Shown in pieces: positions 33,850 through 47,892 of a stretch of DNA of 64,000 bases. Numbering within the stretch: position 1 is the first letter of the stretch; each line of letters starts with the position of its first letter. Below the pieces are notes generated by a model, which had not been told where the DNA came from, made no database searches, and saw only the letters and a program-made list of their open reading frames with translations. Location of the stretch: the NCBI GenBank assembly GCA_045837725.1, contig JBEWZL010000027.1:1-64000 (forward strand), in the 5' to 3' direction. A program made the position numbers and the translations under genes. This DNA comes from Vermamoeba vermiformis (lineage: Eukaryota > Tubulinea > Echinamoebida).

Positions 33850-36800
33850 TTATAGAGGTATTTGATCGAGCTTTTCAAGAACTTTCTCGATAGTAAGGCG
33901 ATAACTTGGATCGACTACGCAGCATTGGTTCAGCAACGACGAGAAGTCACTGAAGCACTCTAACGACGATGGCAATTCAGGCGTAAGTCCTTCATCTCTG
34001 ATTTTTCGACCGACTTCGATCGGATCTTCATTTACGTGCGGTTCTTGCTGCGCCAGAATTTCGTACATGAGAATACCGAATGACCAGACATCTGGATAAT
34101 TGGAAAAATCAGTTAAATAACCCCAATAATATTATATCGTTCTTTTTTGGCTATTGTCAAATTTGTTTCGTAAAGTTTAATTAAACTAAGCTGAAAAATT
34201 CTGAGATCTTGATCTGGATCAGCAATGGTACACGTAAGAAGTTATGGGTGTATCGACTTATGTCTTACCTGACTTGGTGGAGTACTCTTTAGCCCTTAGC
34301 GACTCAGGTGCCATCCAACGAATAGGTCCTAATTCAGACTTGGTCGTGCCACGTTGCTGCTCTTCATCGACCAATCGCGTCATGCCAAAGTCAGTCAATT
34401 TAGGCTCGCCTTGATGCAACAAAACATTTCTAGCTGCAATGTCGCGGTGCACCAAGTTATTCGCGTGTAAATGACTGATGCCTTTACAAATACTCTTCAG
34501 CCAATAGAGCTTTGTGCTCGGGTTAATAGCGCTATTTTGGTCGTATAATAGCGCGTCTAATGATCCGCCATTGCAATATTCGAGAATTAATATGATGCTA
34601 TTTGTTTCGGGATGTACGCTGAATCCGAATAACTGAACGACGTTCGGATGAGGTCTCATATTGATCATTAATGTTAATTCTGAAGCGATACTTTGACTAG
34701 CTTGCGTCATGCTGGTTTTGAGTGCCACATCCGTGTTCTTCCACTTGCCTTTGAAAACTTGGCCGTTCGCGCCTTGTCCGAGCTGAGTTCCAAATTGAAG
34801 ATCATTAAACGGCACGAACCACTGTCCAAATTGCTGTTCTAATCCGACTGCTATAACCTTTGCACTTCTTTTTCGTTGATTTTTTCTTCGAATTAAAATA
34901 AACGCGAGAATGCCTCCTGCGATTGCAACAGCTCCAATTGGCACTACTACAGCGATAATAATTATGTTTGAATCATTTCCGTTGTTAGGTTGATCAGTTG
35001 GTGCTAGAAGGGTGCTTTGAGGCTGCTCGATTTCCGTTACATTCGGTAAAGGCAAGTCCAGCGTTAAAATTAAAACCTCGTCAGTGTAATATCCGCCTAA
35101 TCTATGATATCCTCCAGCGATGACTAATCTAGTTTGATTTGTAGCTGATCGTGTACTCAGTACGAAAATTGATGCCGGTACAAATGAATTATTGAACGGC
35201 TGTTGCGCCCAATGCAGTTCTGAAATATCCATATAGCTGAAATAGTCCATATTATCTCCAAATGCTAAGATCCAATTGTCGTACATCGCCAGAGAGACCA
35301 TCTTGTCATGTGTTTGGAATGATGGGCCGGTCCAAGTGCCGCTCGCAATGTCGTAAATAGCGACATCAGTGAATAAGAGACTTTTCGTCACAGGCAATAT
35401 GATTTTGTTATCGCTAGCAAGAGTTTGTAGAGGCTGGCCTAATACTTGCGTTGTACTTGTTTGTACGGAAAAAGTTGACGGAATAATTTTAATTCCGATA
35501 TTTGTACGGAGGCCAGAATAAGCCACATTATTGATAACAGGCAACGGTGTGTATGTAGGATGAGTCAATGGTGCAAGTCCGTTTAATGTGTACGTTGTCC
35601 AGCCACCAGTATTATTCGGTTGAATAACGCCTGTTGTACCACCAGTAAGGTAAATACTAAGTGTTTCGTTGAGTACGAATGTGGCGTAATATTGATGTGG
35701 GACATATGTTGACTCTGGCAATAGTATTGGCTGCTCCCATGTGTTATTCACGTAGTTATATACGTCTATTGCGTTGTATGAATTGAAGTCAACTGGATTT
35801 TCGTTTAACGGCGCAGTATTCAGTACGAAGCAAACGTCGCCTTGCTGGACCCAAAGCGGTTGCTGTTTGGACATTGATACTATTTGATGAGTCGTATATT
35901 GTACATCGACTGCCAATCCACGTTCGAAGTTGAAGAAAAAATTCTCGATGAGCACATCCGGGATCCAAACTAGTTTTTGTGTGTAAGGGATTCCAGCTGC
36001 ATCTACAGAAATTGCATATTGATCTGTTCCGTTATATAATCCGGCAATATATACTGAATTGTTGCTACGAAATATTCTGACTGGCGTGAATAGATTCGGA
36101 TCTGATATTAGAACTAACTTCTTCGTGTTTGAGTTGTAGCCAAATATGCCACCAGTAGTATTCGCTATGAAGTACATTGATGAATTAAATGCAATGGATA
36201 GTGCTGCAGGTCCGACATCGACAGTTTGAGTTTCGGATGTGGCCGGTGTCAAGATTGACATTTCATTCGCTGCAGAATAGACCAGTTGATCGCCAATAGT
36301 GAATGCGAAGTTGATTTGAGTGCGCGGTGTCCATGTCTCGTTCATGAACTGCCAATCGATCGTCCAAAAGCCATCTGAAAAGAATACTATGGTGCTGTTT
36401 TGATAGTGCACGGATGTAACGGATCTACCAGTTGTCGTTCTTTGACGCCACTTTTGCGATGAAGTATGGTAGACGAGACATATACTATCAAAATTAACTA
36501 CTACTGCTCCATGGTCTTCGTCAAACCAAGATCCAACGAATGAACCAGATGTAGGTGGCAAAACGTTTTGAAATTCAAATGGCTCGGCTGAGGTTGAATT
36601 GATCATCCAAATGCTCGTTGACGGTAGTTGAGTCGTAATATTAACGCCACCAATAACGAACACAAAGTTGTGGTGCGCAATGGTTGTCATATTGAAAAGT
36701 TGGAGCATGACATCCGTCGTTAATTTTTCATTGTGAGTCCAGCGCTTCGTATTCGTGTCCATAAAATCAACTGAGAAATAGCCAATGACTGTAAGCGTCG

Positions 36801-37233
36801 AATTATGAAGCGATAATCGGATTGGACGTCGGACTGTCGGTCCGGAAGTAAATCCGACAGATGTAAAATCCTTTTGGGCGGTTGAATATTCTGAGGGAAT
36901 GCTAGTGTATTCATGACCACCGACCATATATATTCTATCACCAATGACAGTGGTTGAAATGCGGCCTCGAGCTGTAGTTAAGTTGATCGCAAGATCTGAC
37001 CAATTTCCAGTAACCAAATCAAAGACGTCTATAGCGTTAGAGGCAATAAAATCATTATTCTCATAGCCTCCAACAAAATAGATCTTCTTATCCACTTCAA
37101 TCGTTGAGAAATAAGCTCGCTTGGAGGACATCCGAAATTTTTCCTCGATCTGAACAGTTGCCACCACGATTTCCGCCATCGCCAATATTAAAATCAATAT
37201 TTTAATATTACTAAGCACAGATGGATGTCGCAT
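33850..37233 (-). CDS. Kelch-repeat receptor tyrosine kinase
   Basis: Two exons (34269-37233 and 33850-34091) encode 1068 residues. A signal peptide (ILILILAMAEIVVA) is followed by a large ectodomain with Kelch/galactose-oxidase-like blades (KIYFVGGYENND, RIYMVGGHEYTS, FVIGGVNI, LVIAGGYHRLGGYYTDE) and many N-glycosylation sites. The membrane helix (IIIIAVVVPIGAVAIAGGIL) precedes a kinase with GQGANGQVFKG, VALK, HRDIAARNVLL (the AARN form marks tyrosine kinases), TDFGMTR, IRWMAPESL and DVWSFG. No Tyr lies between DFG and APE, so activation by loop autophosphorylation is unlikely. It probably senses an extracellular ligand or a neighbouring cell. Confidence 0.9.
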
Positions 37234-37259
37234 CTTGATTCATCCTGAAAAAACCGAAA

Positions 37260-37736
37260 TTAGATCGAGGTGACAAATTGCCAACGGAAAATATAATCAA
37301 CGCTGCGAATGAATATTACCAATAATGCAACTATGATTTCATTCAACTCTTCGTGGTGCTCTTTTGCTTTGCGTCGAGTTAATGTGATCTTCGGGACCGA
37401 AAAGACTCCGGACGCAACGGCTGAAATAGATCTTAAACTTTTATGACTATTTGAGTTCAGCTGATATTTTAGCTAAAATAAATAGTGCCATATCATTATG
37501 ATCGTAGTCTACGAGGAACAATTAATTACTTGCCGACGAGGGATTCTCGAAGAAGACCACTTCGGATGTGGATGTACGAAAAAGTTAAAAGCAAACCAAA
37601 TCTAAATATAAAAAAGATATTAAGCCTTGTGATAAGTTCAATAGCGCAATATAATACTTACTAATAGAGCGACCATGGCATATAAAAGCAACCGAAACCA
37701 AGATCTCAAGAGTACCAAAGCGTGCAGTCCAGCCAT
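37260..37736 (-). CDS. small membrane protein, 119 residues
   Basis: Three exons (37662-37736, 37530-37601, 37260-37472) with phases that fit. The N-terminal helix reads HALVLLRSWFRLLLYAMVALLI. A basic middle (SSSRIPRRQ, TLTRRKAKE) follows, then a second hydrophobic segment (IIVALLVIFIRSVDYIF). No known family. Its stop lies only 26 bases before the start of the Kelch kinase on the same strand, which is tight for independent genes; it may share a transcript or the last exon may be non-coding. Confidence 0.45.
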
Positions 37737-37750
37737 TAAAGTACAAAGTA

Positions 37751-37762
37751 TGACACGTGTCA
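37751..37762. promoter_or_regulatory. palindrome TGACACGTGTCA, copy 2
   Basis: Exact 12-bp copy followed by AAGTGTCATTTT, which also resembles the sequence after copy 1. It lies in the 50-bp gap between the small membrane-protein start and the LRR gene stop. Confidence 0.6.
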
Positions 37763-37786
37763 AAGTGTCATTTTATTTCGTTTTTT

Positions 37787-39333
37787 TCAGTTAGCAGTAG
37801 CTTCAGTGCTCGAAGTTTTGACCGCGTTAAACTGCTGAGTATTGTTCCTTTTCAGCTGCTTAGTAATTCTTTTGCTGTCGCGGCAAGGGTACCAAGATAT
37901 TATTCTCGGGTTCTTCTGTAATAAACTCTTCACTTCTTTGCGTAACTCGGTCGACAAGCGCATGTCGCCCACATCCAAAGTGACACCTGTCAAACTTTGA
38001 TTTTCACCAAAAACGTCCATAGCTGCTTTGAACGTGCTTTTATCAACGCTGATCGCTACTTGTTTGAGCGTATTATTGACTTTCAATGATTGCAATAAAT
38101 TTTCGCAAAGGTTATCGCGGATGTCGAGCGCGGTCAAAGTTGAATTGTTTTTGAGTACAGTTGAAAGCTTTAAACGATCTTCAATAACATCTTGTTGTCT
38201 ATATGACCTTATTGATAGTGTTTTAATCGACTTATTATTCAAAATCACGTTGCTGATCTGTTCCTCGTTGATCTTATTTTGACTTAAATCCAGATTCGTA
38301 ATGGTATTGTTCTTGATTAATGCTCGTTCGAGGACTATAAAAGACGATATCATTTGACAGTTGGCGAGCGATAGTGTCGTTATTGAGCTATTTGTTTTTA
38401 ATAAATTGCTGAGAGCTTCAATTTCGTCAGATCTAAGTGGAGTTCCATCCAAAATAAGTTCTTTCAGCTTATTTTTCTTCTTAATAGCATTAAAGAACGG
38501 ATCGAAGCCGATTGTATTATTTACTCGCACTTTTAAGCTTTCAATTGAATCTGTTTTTGCGATGCTAGCCAAATCTAGATCCACCATTGACTGGTCAACA
38601 GCTTCGAGTGTTAAATGCTTAATTCTTGGATTATCGTGCAATAAAATTGATAAATTGTCGTTTGCAAAGTCATTTTTGATGATAGCCAATCGTTCGATTT
38701 TCTTATTGTCTTTCAGGATCTTGAATAAATCGTTGAAAAAATCAGCGCTCGGTCCAAACTGTGATATTTGCAAGCTCTTAATATGATTGTTGTCTTTTAA
38801 TGCAGAATAAAATATTTGAAGCGCTGTTGAGCTGATCTGGATCGATTGATCTTGCGCGGTCAGAATTAAATGCTCAATGCTCGTATTATTCGTCAACAAT
38901 TCGCAGAATTTCTTCATCTTTGATTCGCCAATTGAAGAGGTAATATAGGCAACTAAGCAATTGATTTTGGCATTGAAGATTTCGGATGTGAGCTGATCCC
39001 AATAAAATATCTTCGTGTTCTTTTGCGTATCCATGAGCTCCGTCATATTAAATGCACCACTTCCATATTGGTAATTAATATGATGCAGTACCGCGTCTGC
39101 TAAATTAGCGGCTTTTTGCGAATACGGATGTGGAAATGTTGAAGAGCCTTTCAAAAAATCAAAACTCTGCTTATTTGTAGTTTCATATAATATTTCGTCA
39201 TCGGTGGCAATAAGGATATCAACCTAGTAATAATAATAAATTAATTAATAATAAATTATTAATTAATAATGATTATTGGCGCAAAATCAGATCGAGCTGT
39301 AGAGTTTCGGCTTACTGGAACTAATGAATCCAT
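37787..39333 (-). CDS. leucine-rich-repeat protein (RI/NLR-type LRR)
   Basis: Exon 1 is only 18 bases (39316-39333, MDSLVP); exon 2 is 37787-39223. Total 484 residues. The start was fixed by the acceptor TTATTACTAG at 39224, which extends the long frame upstream of its first TTG. Residues about 70-450 are 24-29-residue LRRs of the ribonuclease-inhibitor type (NNTSIEHLIL, NNHIKSLQI, NNTITNLDLSQNKI, NNKSIKTLSI, NNSTLTALDIRDN). The N-terminal VDILIATDDEILYE resembles the start of a BTB domain. It is probably a cytosolic protein-binding scaffold. Part of exon 2 has a stray copy at 43580-43715. Confidence 0.75.
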
Positions 39334-39379
39334 GATTGCTATTACTATTATACTAATACTTCAAGAGTAGCGTGGTAGT

Positions 39380-39807
39380 ATGCAATTAAATTTCGGCAAT
39401 AGTGCCCTGAAAACGATCACAAAATCTCCTTCATTTTTGTCGGGTGGATGTGTGAACAAATCAGTTCAATTCGCAACAAGGGCCAAGCAAGATATTCCTT
39501 CAAAAATACTGCTTGATGGCGTCCGTATTCACTGCGATTTGCAACGAATCTTGTTCAAGACTTTCTGCGTATTTCTCAACATGCTTTATAATCTTGAAGA
39601 CATTCCTGGCTTTAAATATGTAAGAATTACTTCTATCATGATTCATTGGGTATTTTGCACAGTTTCAGCTGTAATTTGTTCGTTATTTTCTTGAATTACG
39701 GTGCACTAATTTCTTTTGAATTCAAGAGTTAAACTCGCGATCGCATACTTGTCCATTTTAATATCTCCATGTTTTTTTTACAGGAAACACAAATAACCAC
39801 ATTATGA
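39380..39807 (+). CDS. small protein of unknown function, 88 residues
   Basis: ATG 39380, intron GTAAGA...TTTTTTTTACAG (about 39620-39783), then a short exon that stops at TGA 39805-39807. The sequence (QLNFGNSALKTITKSP, LQRILFKTFCVFLNMLYNLEDI) has no recognised domain. It is divergent from the LRR gene with 46 bases between starts. Its stop overlaps the next ATG (ATGA). Confidence 0.4.
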
Positions 39808-40314
39808 ATCAAAGCCAAGCAAAGACACCGCGATCTACCAGTTCATCTTCTCAATCTCCGTCTTACCACGATTCATCTCCTCGATCTCCCGCTCGCCACA
39901 GTTCATCTTCTCGATCTCCCTCTCACCACGATTCACCTCCTCGATCCTCTCACCACGATTCAACTCCTGCAAGCTTTTCTTCTTTCTGCCTATTTTACAT
40001 TGTTTTCAGCGGCTGCCTGTGAAGAACCAAATCGTCACGTGCCTTGCACAAGCATAGCGCAGTATGTGACTGCAGTGGGATTTTCCCTGTGCATGATCCA
40101 CTTCATTGGCACTCTGCCGATGTGGCTGGCTATCGGTAAAATTGATCACTTGGCCAATAAGAATGCGCGAAAGAAGCACGAGAAACGAAAGCTATTGGCA
40201 CCGCACTGGGACGACAACAATTTTTCGTTCACGATGTGGGTGTTTCACTTCACACCTATGACCATTCCGTTCTTTTTCATCGCGCTATGGTGGAAACTGT
40301 TTTCTTTCTTCTAG
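39804..40314 (+). CDS. Ser/Pro/His-rich to two-TM small protein (frame switch)
   Basis: From ATG 39804 a low-complexity part reads in tandem 10-residue units (HDSSPRSPAR, HSSSSRSPSH, HDSPPRS). After about 39970 the better frame is +1: a signal-peptide-like AFLLSAYFTLFSAAACE, then two hydrophobic helices and a charged loop (NKNARKKHEKRKLL), ending at 40314. The two parts could be joined by a weak intron (donor GTTCAT, acceptor TTTTCAG at 40008), by an indel, or be separate genes. Unidentified. Confidence 0.4.
39850..39968 (+). repeat. 30-bp imperfect tandem repeat
   Basis: About four units starting CACGATTCA or CACAGTTCA and containing CTCGATC, one unit 3 bases shorter. It keeps the reading frame (10 residues per unit) and encodes the His/Ser/Pro-rich region. 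Confidence 0.65.
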
Positions 40315-40486
40315 CGCTACTTGTGCACTGCGAGTCACGAATAAATTAATTATTATTTTTCTTTCTGCTTTTTTTCTGACAGCGTAATTGATTAACGACG
40401 AACCATGAACCGATAGCATTAATAATATTAATTAATGTGACGCACGAGGTTGATTTATCGCTATAACGGCAACAATATTGATTTGG

Positions 40487-42239
40487 ATGGAGCTGAGATC
40501 TTTGTTCCCATACTCGTTTGCTTTCTTGCAGATATTATGGATATTAGCTATTGCTGCTGCTTTGTATAAAGGCTATGGCTATTTTAAGCGCTATCGAATC
40601 GCTCGAAAACTCAATAGCGTGGCTGCATCTGATTCAATATTTAATTATCCACTTCCGCCGGTAAGAAAAACTCAATATACAGCTTTCCTAGCCTTAGTTA
40701 TAATATTTAGACGTATTTCAAATTTATTTCATTATTTTAGGAAATAATTGAAGAGATTTTTAGTTATTTGGATCCTGCCTCCCTGTTGGCTGCAGCTCAA
40801 GTCAATCGATCTTGGCAGCGATACTCATGCCTAGACTCATTACGAGTACCTTTGTTTGAGCGAGAGTAATACTTCGATTTTTACCTTCGATCTAACGAAC
40901 AAAAACTAAGAATGTTTTTTAGAAGTGCAAAGCAGATGAGCTTAAGCGAAATTGAGAAAGAATTGGATTTAGTATTCAACAACCATTTACCTGTGAATAA
41001 GGTCCCTAATTCAAGTGTAAGTCCGTTTATTTTTATCGTGTCCCTAGATCTGATCAACTTTTGGTCGTAGCCTAGGCAACCTAAACTATGGCCCATTGAA
41101 GATAATATGTTATCTAAGCGATTGAACAAGAAAATCATCGATGTAACGTTATTATCTGCCGAACATATTGCTATGATGAGACCTGCCAATCTCGACAAGT
41201 AATTATTTTTTGTTATTCAGTATCAATAGCACTATTTTTAATAATATGCTAGATATTTATTGAAAACGAGGTTAAAACCTATTGCCGAGGGTGATGAATT
41301 CATCGATTTTGTGGGTGTTGATACCCCACCGAATTTAGCGTTCAAACGAATATCAAAAAATTTGCTTGCTAATTGGGAGAATATAGGCGAAGAATACGAG
41401 ATAATAGTAGACTTTGATAAGATTGTGAGGATCAATACACTAAGAGATACGGAAATTCACCGATTCCGAGTAACAAAAGTGTTGAATCCGATCAAAGGTA
41501 AAAAAACTTCTTACATAGCTTAATAACCTATTAATATCAATATTAGGATTATTAATGATATTAACGCTGATATACCCGCCTATTCTGCTCAACGATATCG
41601 CTACAATTCTTCGCGCAGAAAATTCCGAGAATTTCAGTCATTACATCGCACGACTAGCAGGAGTGGCTGTGATGCTCTACCTCGATGGAATATTCTTCTT
41701 TGATATATTTACTGCAGTAGCAGCTATCAAACAACGAGCAAGAGTTTTTGGAAGTCTTAGGAAGATCTATTGCGGAATATTTTTTATATTGCTATTCTAC
41801 GTCGAGTTTGCGCGGAGGAATTTTATAGTTTGGTGCAATATTGGAATATGTTGGATTATAGGAATAGCTTTATATGCATATATCAAGTTCGTGCATGGCA
41901 GTTTGGTCGAAACGCCGGTATCAGATCGGTCTCAAACTTTTATCTTCAGCGATTATAGAGACCATAATATTATTCATATGCGCCGTAGATTGGAGCCTAT
42001 TATTTGAAGCTATTGCAACCGGCAGAATATGGCGAACATTGATGATTAATATGGCGTACAGTTTATCCATCATGCTGACGATTAATTTTGAAAAAATAGT
42101 TATTCAGTCGTTATATGCATTCAAATTTATGTGGAGTAGCTTGGATGCGCCGTTAGCGGAATGGATTCGAGGAATTTCCGCCCAGATCTTCATAGTTGTT
42201 TTGTTTAGCGCTTACGCTCCAGCTGGATTCGATCATTAA
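40487..42239 (+). CDS. membrane-anchored F-box protein
   Basis: Seven exons. The start at 40487 gives a membrane helix (SFAFLQILWILAIAAALY). Exon 2 encodes an F-box (PPEIIEEIFSYLDPASLLAAAQVNRSWQ). A hydrophilic middle follows (KPIAEGDEFIDFVGVDTPPN). The C-terminal third has four to five hydrophobic helices (YPPILLNDIATIL, AVMLYLDGIFFFDIF, IYCGIFFILLFYVEF, CNIGICWIIGIALYAYI, IETIILFICAVDW). The last join, near 41900-41952, uses a weak donor; the frame change there is certain. An SCF receptor embedded in a membrane would be an unusual design. Confidence 0.65.
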
Positions 42240-42421
42240 TAAAAATTTCCACCAGTTATTGATTGGTTGATAGGCTGCGATTAGCCAAGCTGAAGAGGTT
42301 ATTTAACAATTCGCGAATTTGAGTCGCCATCGCATCCACTCAGCGGATGAGGGTTACAATGGTACACCACGCGATGAATGCACTTAATTTAATATGAACA
42401 TAATTACAACAGGTGATCTAT

Positions 42422-43291
42422 CTAATCAAGAGACATGCACAAGAACTTTCTCTTCGCGAAGCACATCCACCACTTGTCTTGTCTGGTCGCATCCTTGTAC
42501 ACGAGAGGAACAAGACGCACACCGAGCTCTTGAAGGCACTGCACGAGGTATTGGCGCAACACTTCAGCCTCTTGACGGGTAGCAGCCTGAAGGACAAGAC
42601 CTCCCAAGACGAACTTCTTGTCACCGGGGACGGGGAATTTTTCGAGGGCCAAAGTGTAGAGCAATTTCTCAGCATCAGCCTTGGGCTTGCCTGCAATCGT
42701 GCGCAAGCATTGAGCAACATAGAGACTCAAATAGATGAGCAAGAGATCTCCAGCACCCTTCACTTCAAAGTTACGGAAGAACACGTTGGGCTTGAACAAC
42801 CGGAGTGCCTCGTCAACAATATCTTCCTCTGCATCTGCATATGGTGTATAAATAATTAGAAATTATTGTGCTACGTGAAATAAAGGGAAAGATTTTTTTG
42901 CTAAAGCGAAATCTTGGGAAAGATCCAAATTAACGAAAGGGCGGATGTGACCGCGTGTGTACGGAAAATACGCTTAGTTTTTTTCACTCAAAACAAGCAA
43001 GTTTAAGAAGCACGAGCACGATAATCGGTGCTGAAAACAATTTCACCTTCTTAATTCGTGCAGATTTTCTAGTGAATGTGACGAAATAGCACCGGTAGTA
43101 GATATGCAATGGTTAGTAATTAAATATACCTGTGCCTGGGGGAGCAGGGCCGTTAAACTTGGTTTTAAGAGGCAAGATCGGCAGTTTAAAACTGATGCGC
43201 ACTTGAGCGTTATTAAATTGGGAGTGTTGAGCCTGAAAATATTTAATATTAATATACTATACTTACTGTAATATCGTGTACTTACTGGCAT
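42422..43291 (-). CDS. ARPC3: Arp2/3 complex subunit 3 (p21-Arc)
   Basis: Three exons (43286-43291 coding just MP, 43130-43232, 42422-42834) give 173 residues, the usual length. Diagnostic stretches are MPAQHSQFN, LPLKTKFNGPAPPG, EDIVDEALRLFKPNVFFRNFE, LIYLSLYVAQCL, FPVPGD, LRQYLVQCLQELG and DKWWMCFAKRKF. The protein is a core subunit of the actin-branching complex that drives pseudopods and phagocytosis. The first coding exon holds only two codons. Confidence 0.97.
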
Positions 43292-43380
43292 GATGACTAT
43301 CCTATGCTCTAGCGCTAGCACTAATGATTACATTTCAAAATAGCCGAACACAACACCGTTCTCAGAACAGCGCCCTGGTC

Positions 43381-43390
43381 GACACGTGTC
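43381..43390. promoter_or_regulatory. palindrome GACACGTGTC, copy 3 (11/12 match)
   Basis: The 10-bp core is exact; the outer T is C. It lies 90 bases upstream of the ARPC3 start and is followed by AACTTGTC. Confidence 0.5.
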
Positions 43391-43579
43391 AACTTGTCCG
43401 TGCACACTCATTGCGAGCTGCACGCCTTAAATCACGTTGCGAATGAATTCGTGACTGTCTTCTTGCCGGCCCAGACAGAAGTGTTTCGCCGATCCGCCTG
43501 CGTGTAACTGTGCACGCTCATAGTTCTAGGTGTTGCACTAGCGAGGGAGTGCCTTGTAGATTTCATCACGAAATTTTTG

Positions 43580-43715
43580 CTGTCCAATGATATCATCTTT
43601 TATAGTACTCGAACGAGCATTAATCAAGAACAACACCATAACGAATCTGGATTTAAGTCAAATAAAATCAACGAGGAACAGATCAGCAACGTGATTTTGA
43701 ATAATAAGTCGATTA
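43580..43715 (+). pseudogene. 136-bp partial copy of the LRR gene at 37787-39333
   Basis: Nearly identical, by eye about 95 percent, to the reverse complement of 38224-38360 (residues around NKINEEQISNVILNNKSI). It differs by about six substitutions and one deleted A that breaks the frame. Neither end has a start codon, splice site or promoter. It is in the same orientation relative to ARPC3 as a recent, small duplicative insertion. Confidence 0.85.
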
Positions 43716-44098
43716 ATGTAACAAAGAACGGCCTCCTAAAAAGAAGTTTAAACAGATTTGGATTCTAGAATTGACTTACCAGCTGAACCAGAAAATCCTG
43801 GCCCAATTTTTCCATAATTATTATAAAATTATTTCATAATAATTCATGACAACGTGGTAAGAAAGCGACTTGAACATAAAAATTATAATGGTAATAAAAT
43901 TAATTCCGATCTGTCTCGAAAGCCTTGGTACCGCGCACTGTGCGCCCATGTATAATAATACTTCATTAATGAAGTATTCGTTGGATAACGCGGTGTCCGT
44001 GTCCAGTTATGTGCACGTGCATCCAAAAAAAACAATTTTTATTTTGCTTGCGGAGTTTGTTCCTTTTTCTTTGCTAGACACATTAATCCACAACAAAT

Positions 44099-46471
<2,373 letters not shown>

Positions 46472-46685
46472 CACCTTTGTAATATTGTAAATTAAACCAA
46501 ACCTCCATTAAAACGATTAGATATGCCCCTTATTATTATCTTTATTGATATCTTTCGAAATGCTCGTTTCTTAAGGTAAAAACTTGCAAGATCTCTTCGG
46601 TACGCGATCGCAAGTACATTGGTTAAAAAGTTATTTATTCAAATGGAATAGTCATGCGAACAGTTCGAAGGGTATAGTAATTTAA

Positions 46686-47508
46686 TTACTGCTTGTTTAC
46701 GGCATCAACGTAGCTAAACTTAGACTGGAATTCGTTGGGATCCATGTGCTCGAATTGATTGAAGAATTCAGTCAAGCGTTTGTTAAGCACTAAATAATAC
46801 CGATTAACATTGTTAACGTTAAGTAGTATTTAATAAGATAAACTTGATTGATTCGTGCTTTGAGGAGGATCAGATTTGTTTCGTACCCGACAATTTGACA
46901 GGCTCAGTTGTTTGCAATGAATAGTGATCGGAGTGTTCATGGAATAAAATGAGATTATCGGGCAATTTAGTGCCTAATATGCATTATTAGTAATTACGAG
47001 ATTAATAGAAGTGAATTTACCTTTCGGGATGCGGTAGATGCGGGCGTCCTTGCCTCTCCAATGAGAAACGACTTCAAAAATTACGGGGCCAAGAGGTCTC
47101 AATGAAGCTCCGTTGGGACCTATTATTGTAGATGAAAATTAGAATTAGATCCGGATTAGATGCGTAATTAATTTTCTTCATTCTCCTCTAAAAAATGTCA
47201 TTTTATTTTTAAAAATTATATTAATATTGATAACGCTTACCTTCGAAGAATTCAGAGGTTTTTGGGTGGATTAAGCCATCAGGTTGAGCGACAAGATCGT
47301 ACGACTTGCTATTTTTCTTTTGTTGCGCAGCAAATTCTCGTAATTTTGTTGGCGCGCCATTTTGAATTCTAAACAACTCAATTTCAGTCGTTTTGTATTT
47401 GCCGATCAGCTTCTGTTGAGCATAAAATCTTTTGCACACAGTAGGCGCCGATTGATGGGCTTGTGAGGCCTTATATATATTGCGTGTAATCTTAGTGAGT
47501 GCTTGCAT
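46686..47508 (-). CDS. Tse2-like ADP-ribosyltransferase-fold protein with mitochondrial leader
   Basis: Four exons: about 47242-47508, 47024-47118, 46886-46970 and 46686-46789. A basic, Ser/Ala-rich N terminus resembles a mitochondrial presequence. The body has the family marks PDGLIHPK, PNGASLRPLGP, IYRIPKGTKLPDNL and HEHSDHYSLQ. These match the Tse2 family, named for a bacterial type VI effector and widespread in fungi and some other eukaryotes. Eukaryotic members have no established role. Whether this one is enzymatically active cannot be told from sequence. It has four exons and an intact frame, so it seems to be a maintained cellular gene. Confidence 0.6.
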
Positions 47509-47823
47509 GGTTATTAATTGATGGATTTGGTAAAAAAACAAATCGAAGAAATTCTCGCGCCGCCAACCAACGGCGACGTTTCTCAGTGGCTAAATTACCT
47601 GCACTTTTTACTAATATATGGCATTGATTTGCACAAGGCTTAATGTATGCTGCGTGCGATGCTTGTAAGGCAATAGAAATTCGTCTCCTTTTGTGTTGGA
47701 TCAAAAAAAACGGCTAGAAATTCATTTTGTATTTTTTAAAGAGCATGCATAACGACTGCACAAGAGGATGAATTGTATTAAGATGTCGATTGATTAGTTA
47801 AAAATAGCGAAATGAAGAAAAAT

Positions 47824-47892
47824 CGGTACGAACTAATAACAGGAGACAACGTGGAACAACGTAGTTGGTCTAAACTTTTGCAAAACTTTTGC
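47824..47892 (+). repeat. left terminal inverted repeat
   Basis: 69 bases that match the reverse complement of 48920-48988 without a mismatch. The inner half has two CAAAACTTTTG-like units. Confidence 0.9.

Larger units (their letters stand above)
43292..44098. other. divergent intergenic region with an LRR gene fragment
   Basis: 807 bases between ARPC3 and the MAPK-like gene. 43330-43560 is unusually GC-rich for non-coding DNA here and shows no clear reading frame; an RNA gene is possible but no known fold was recognised. The LRR fragment sits at 43580-43715. Confidence 0.4.
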
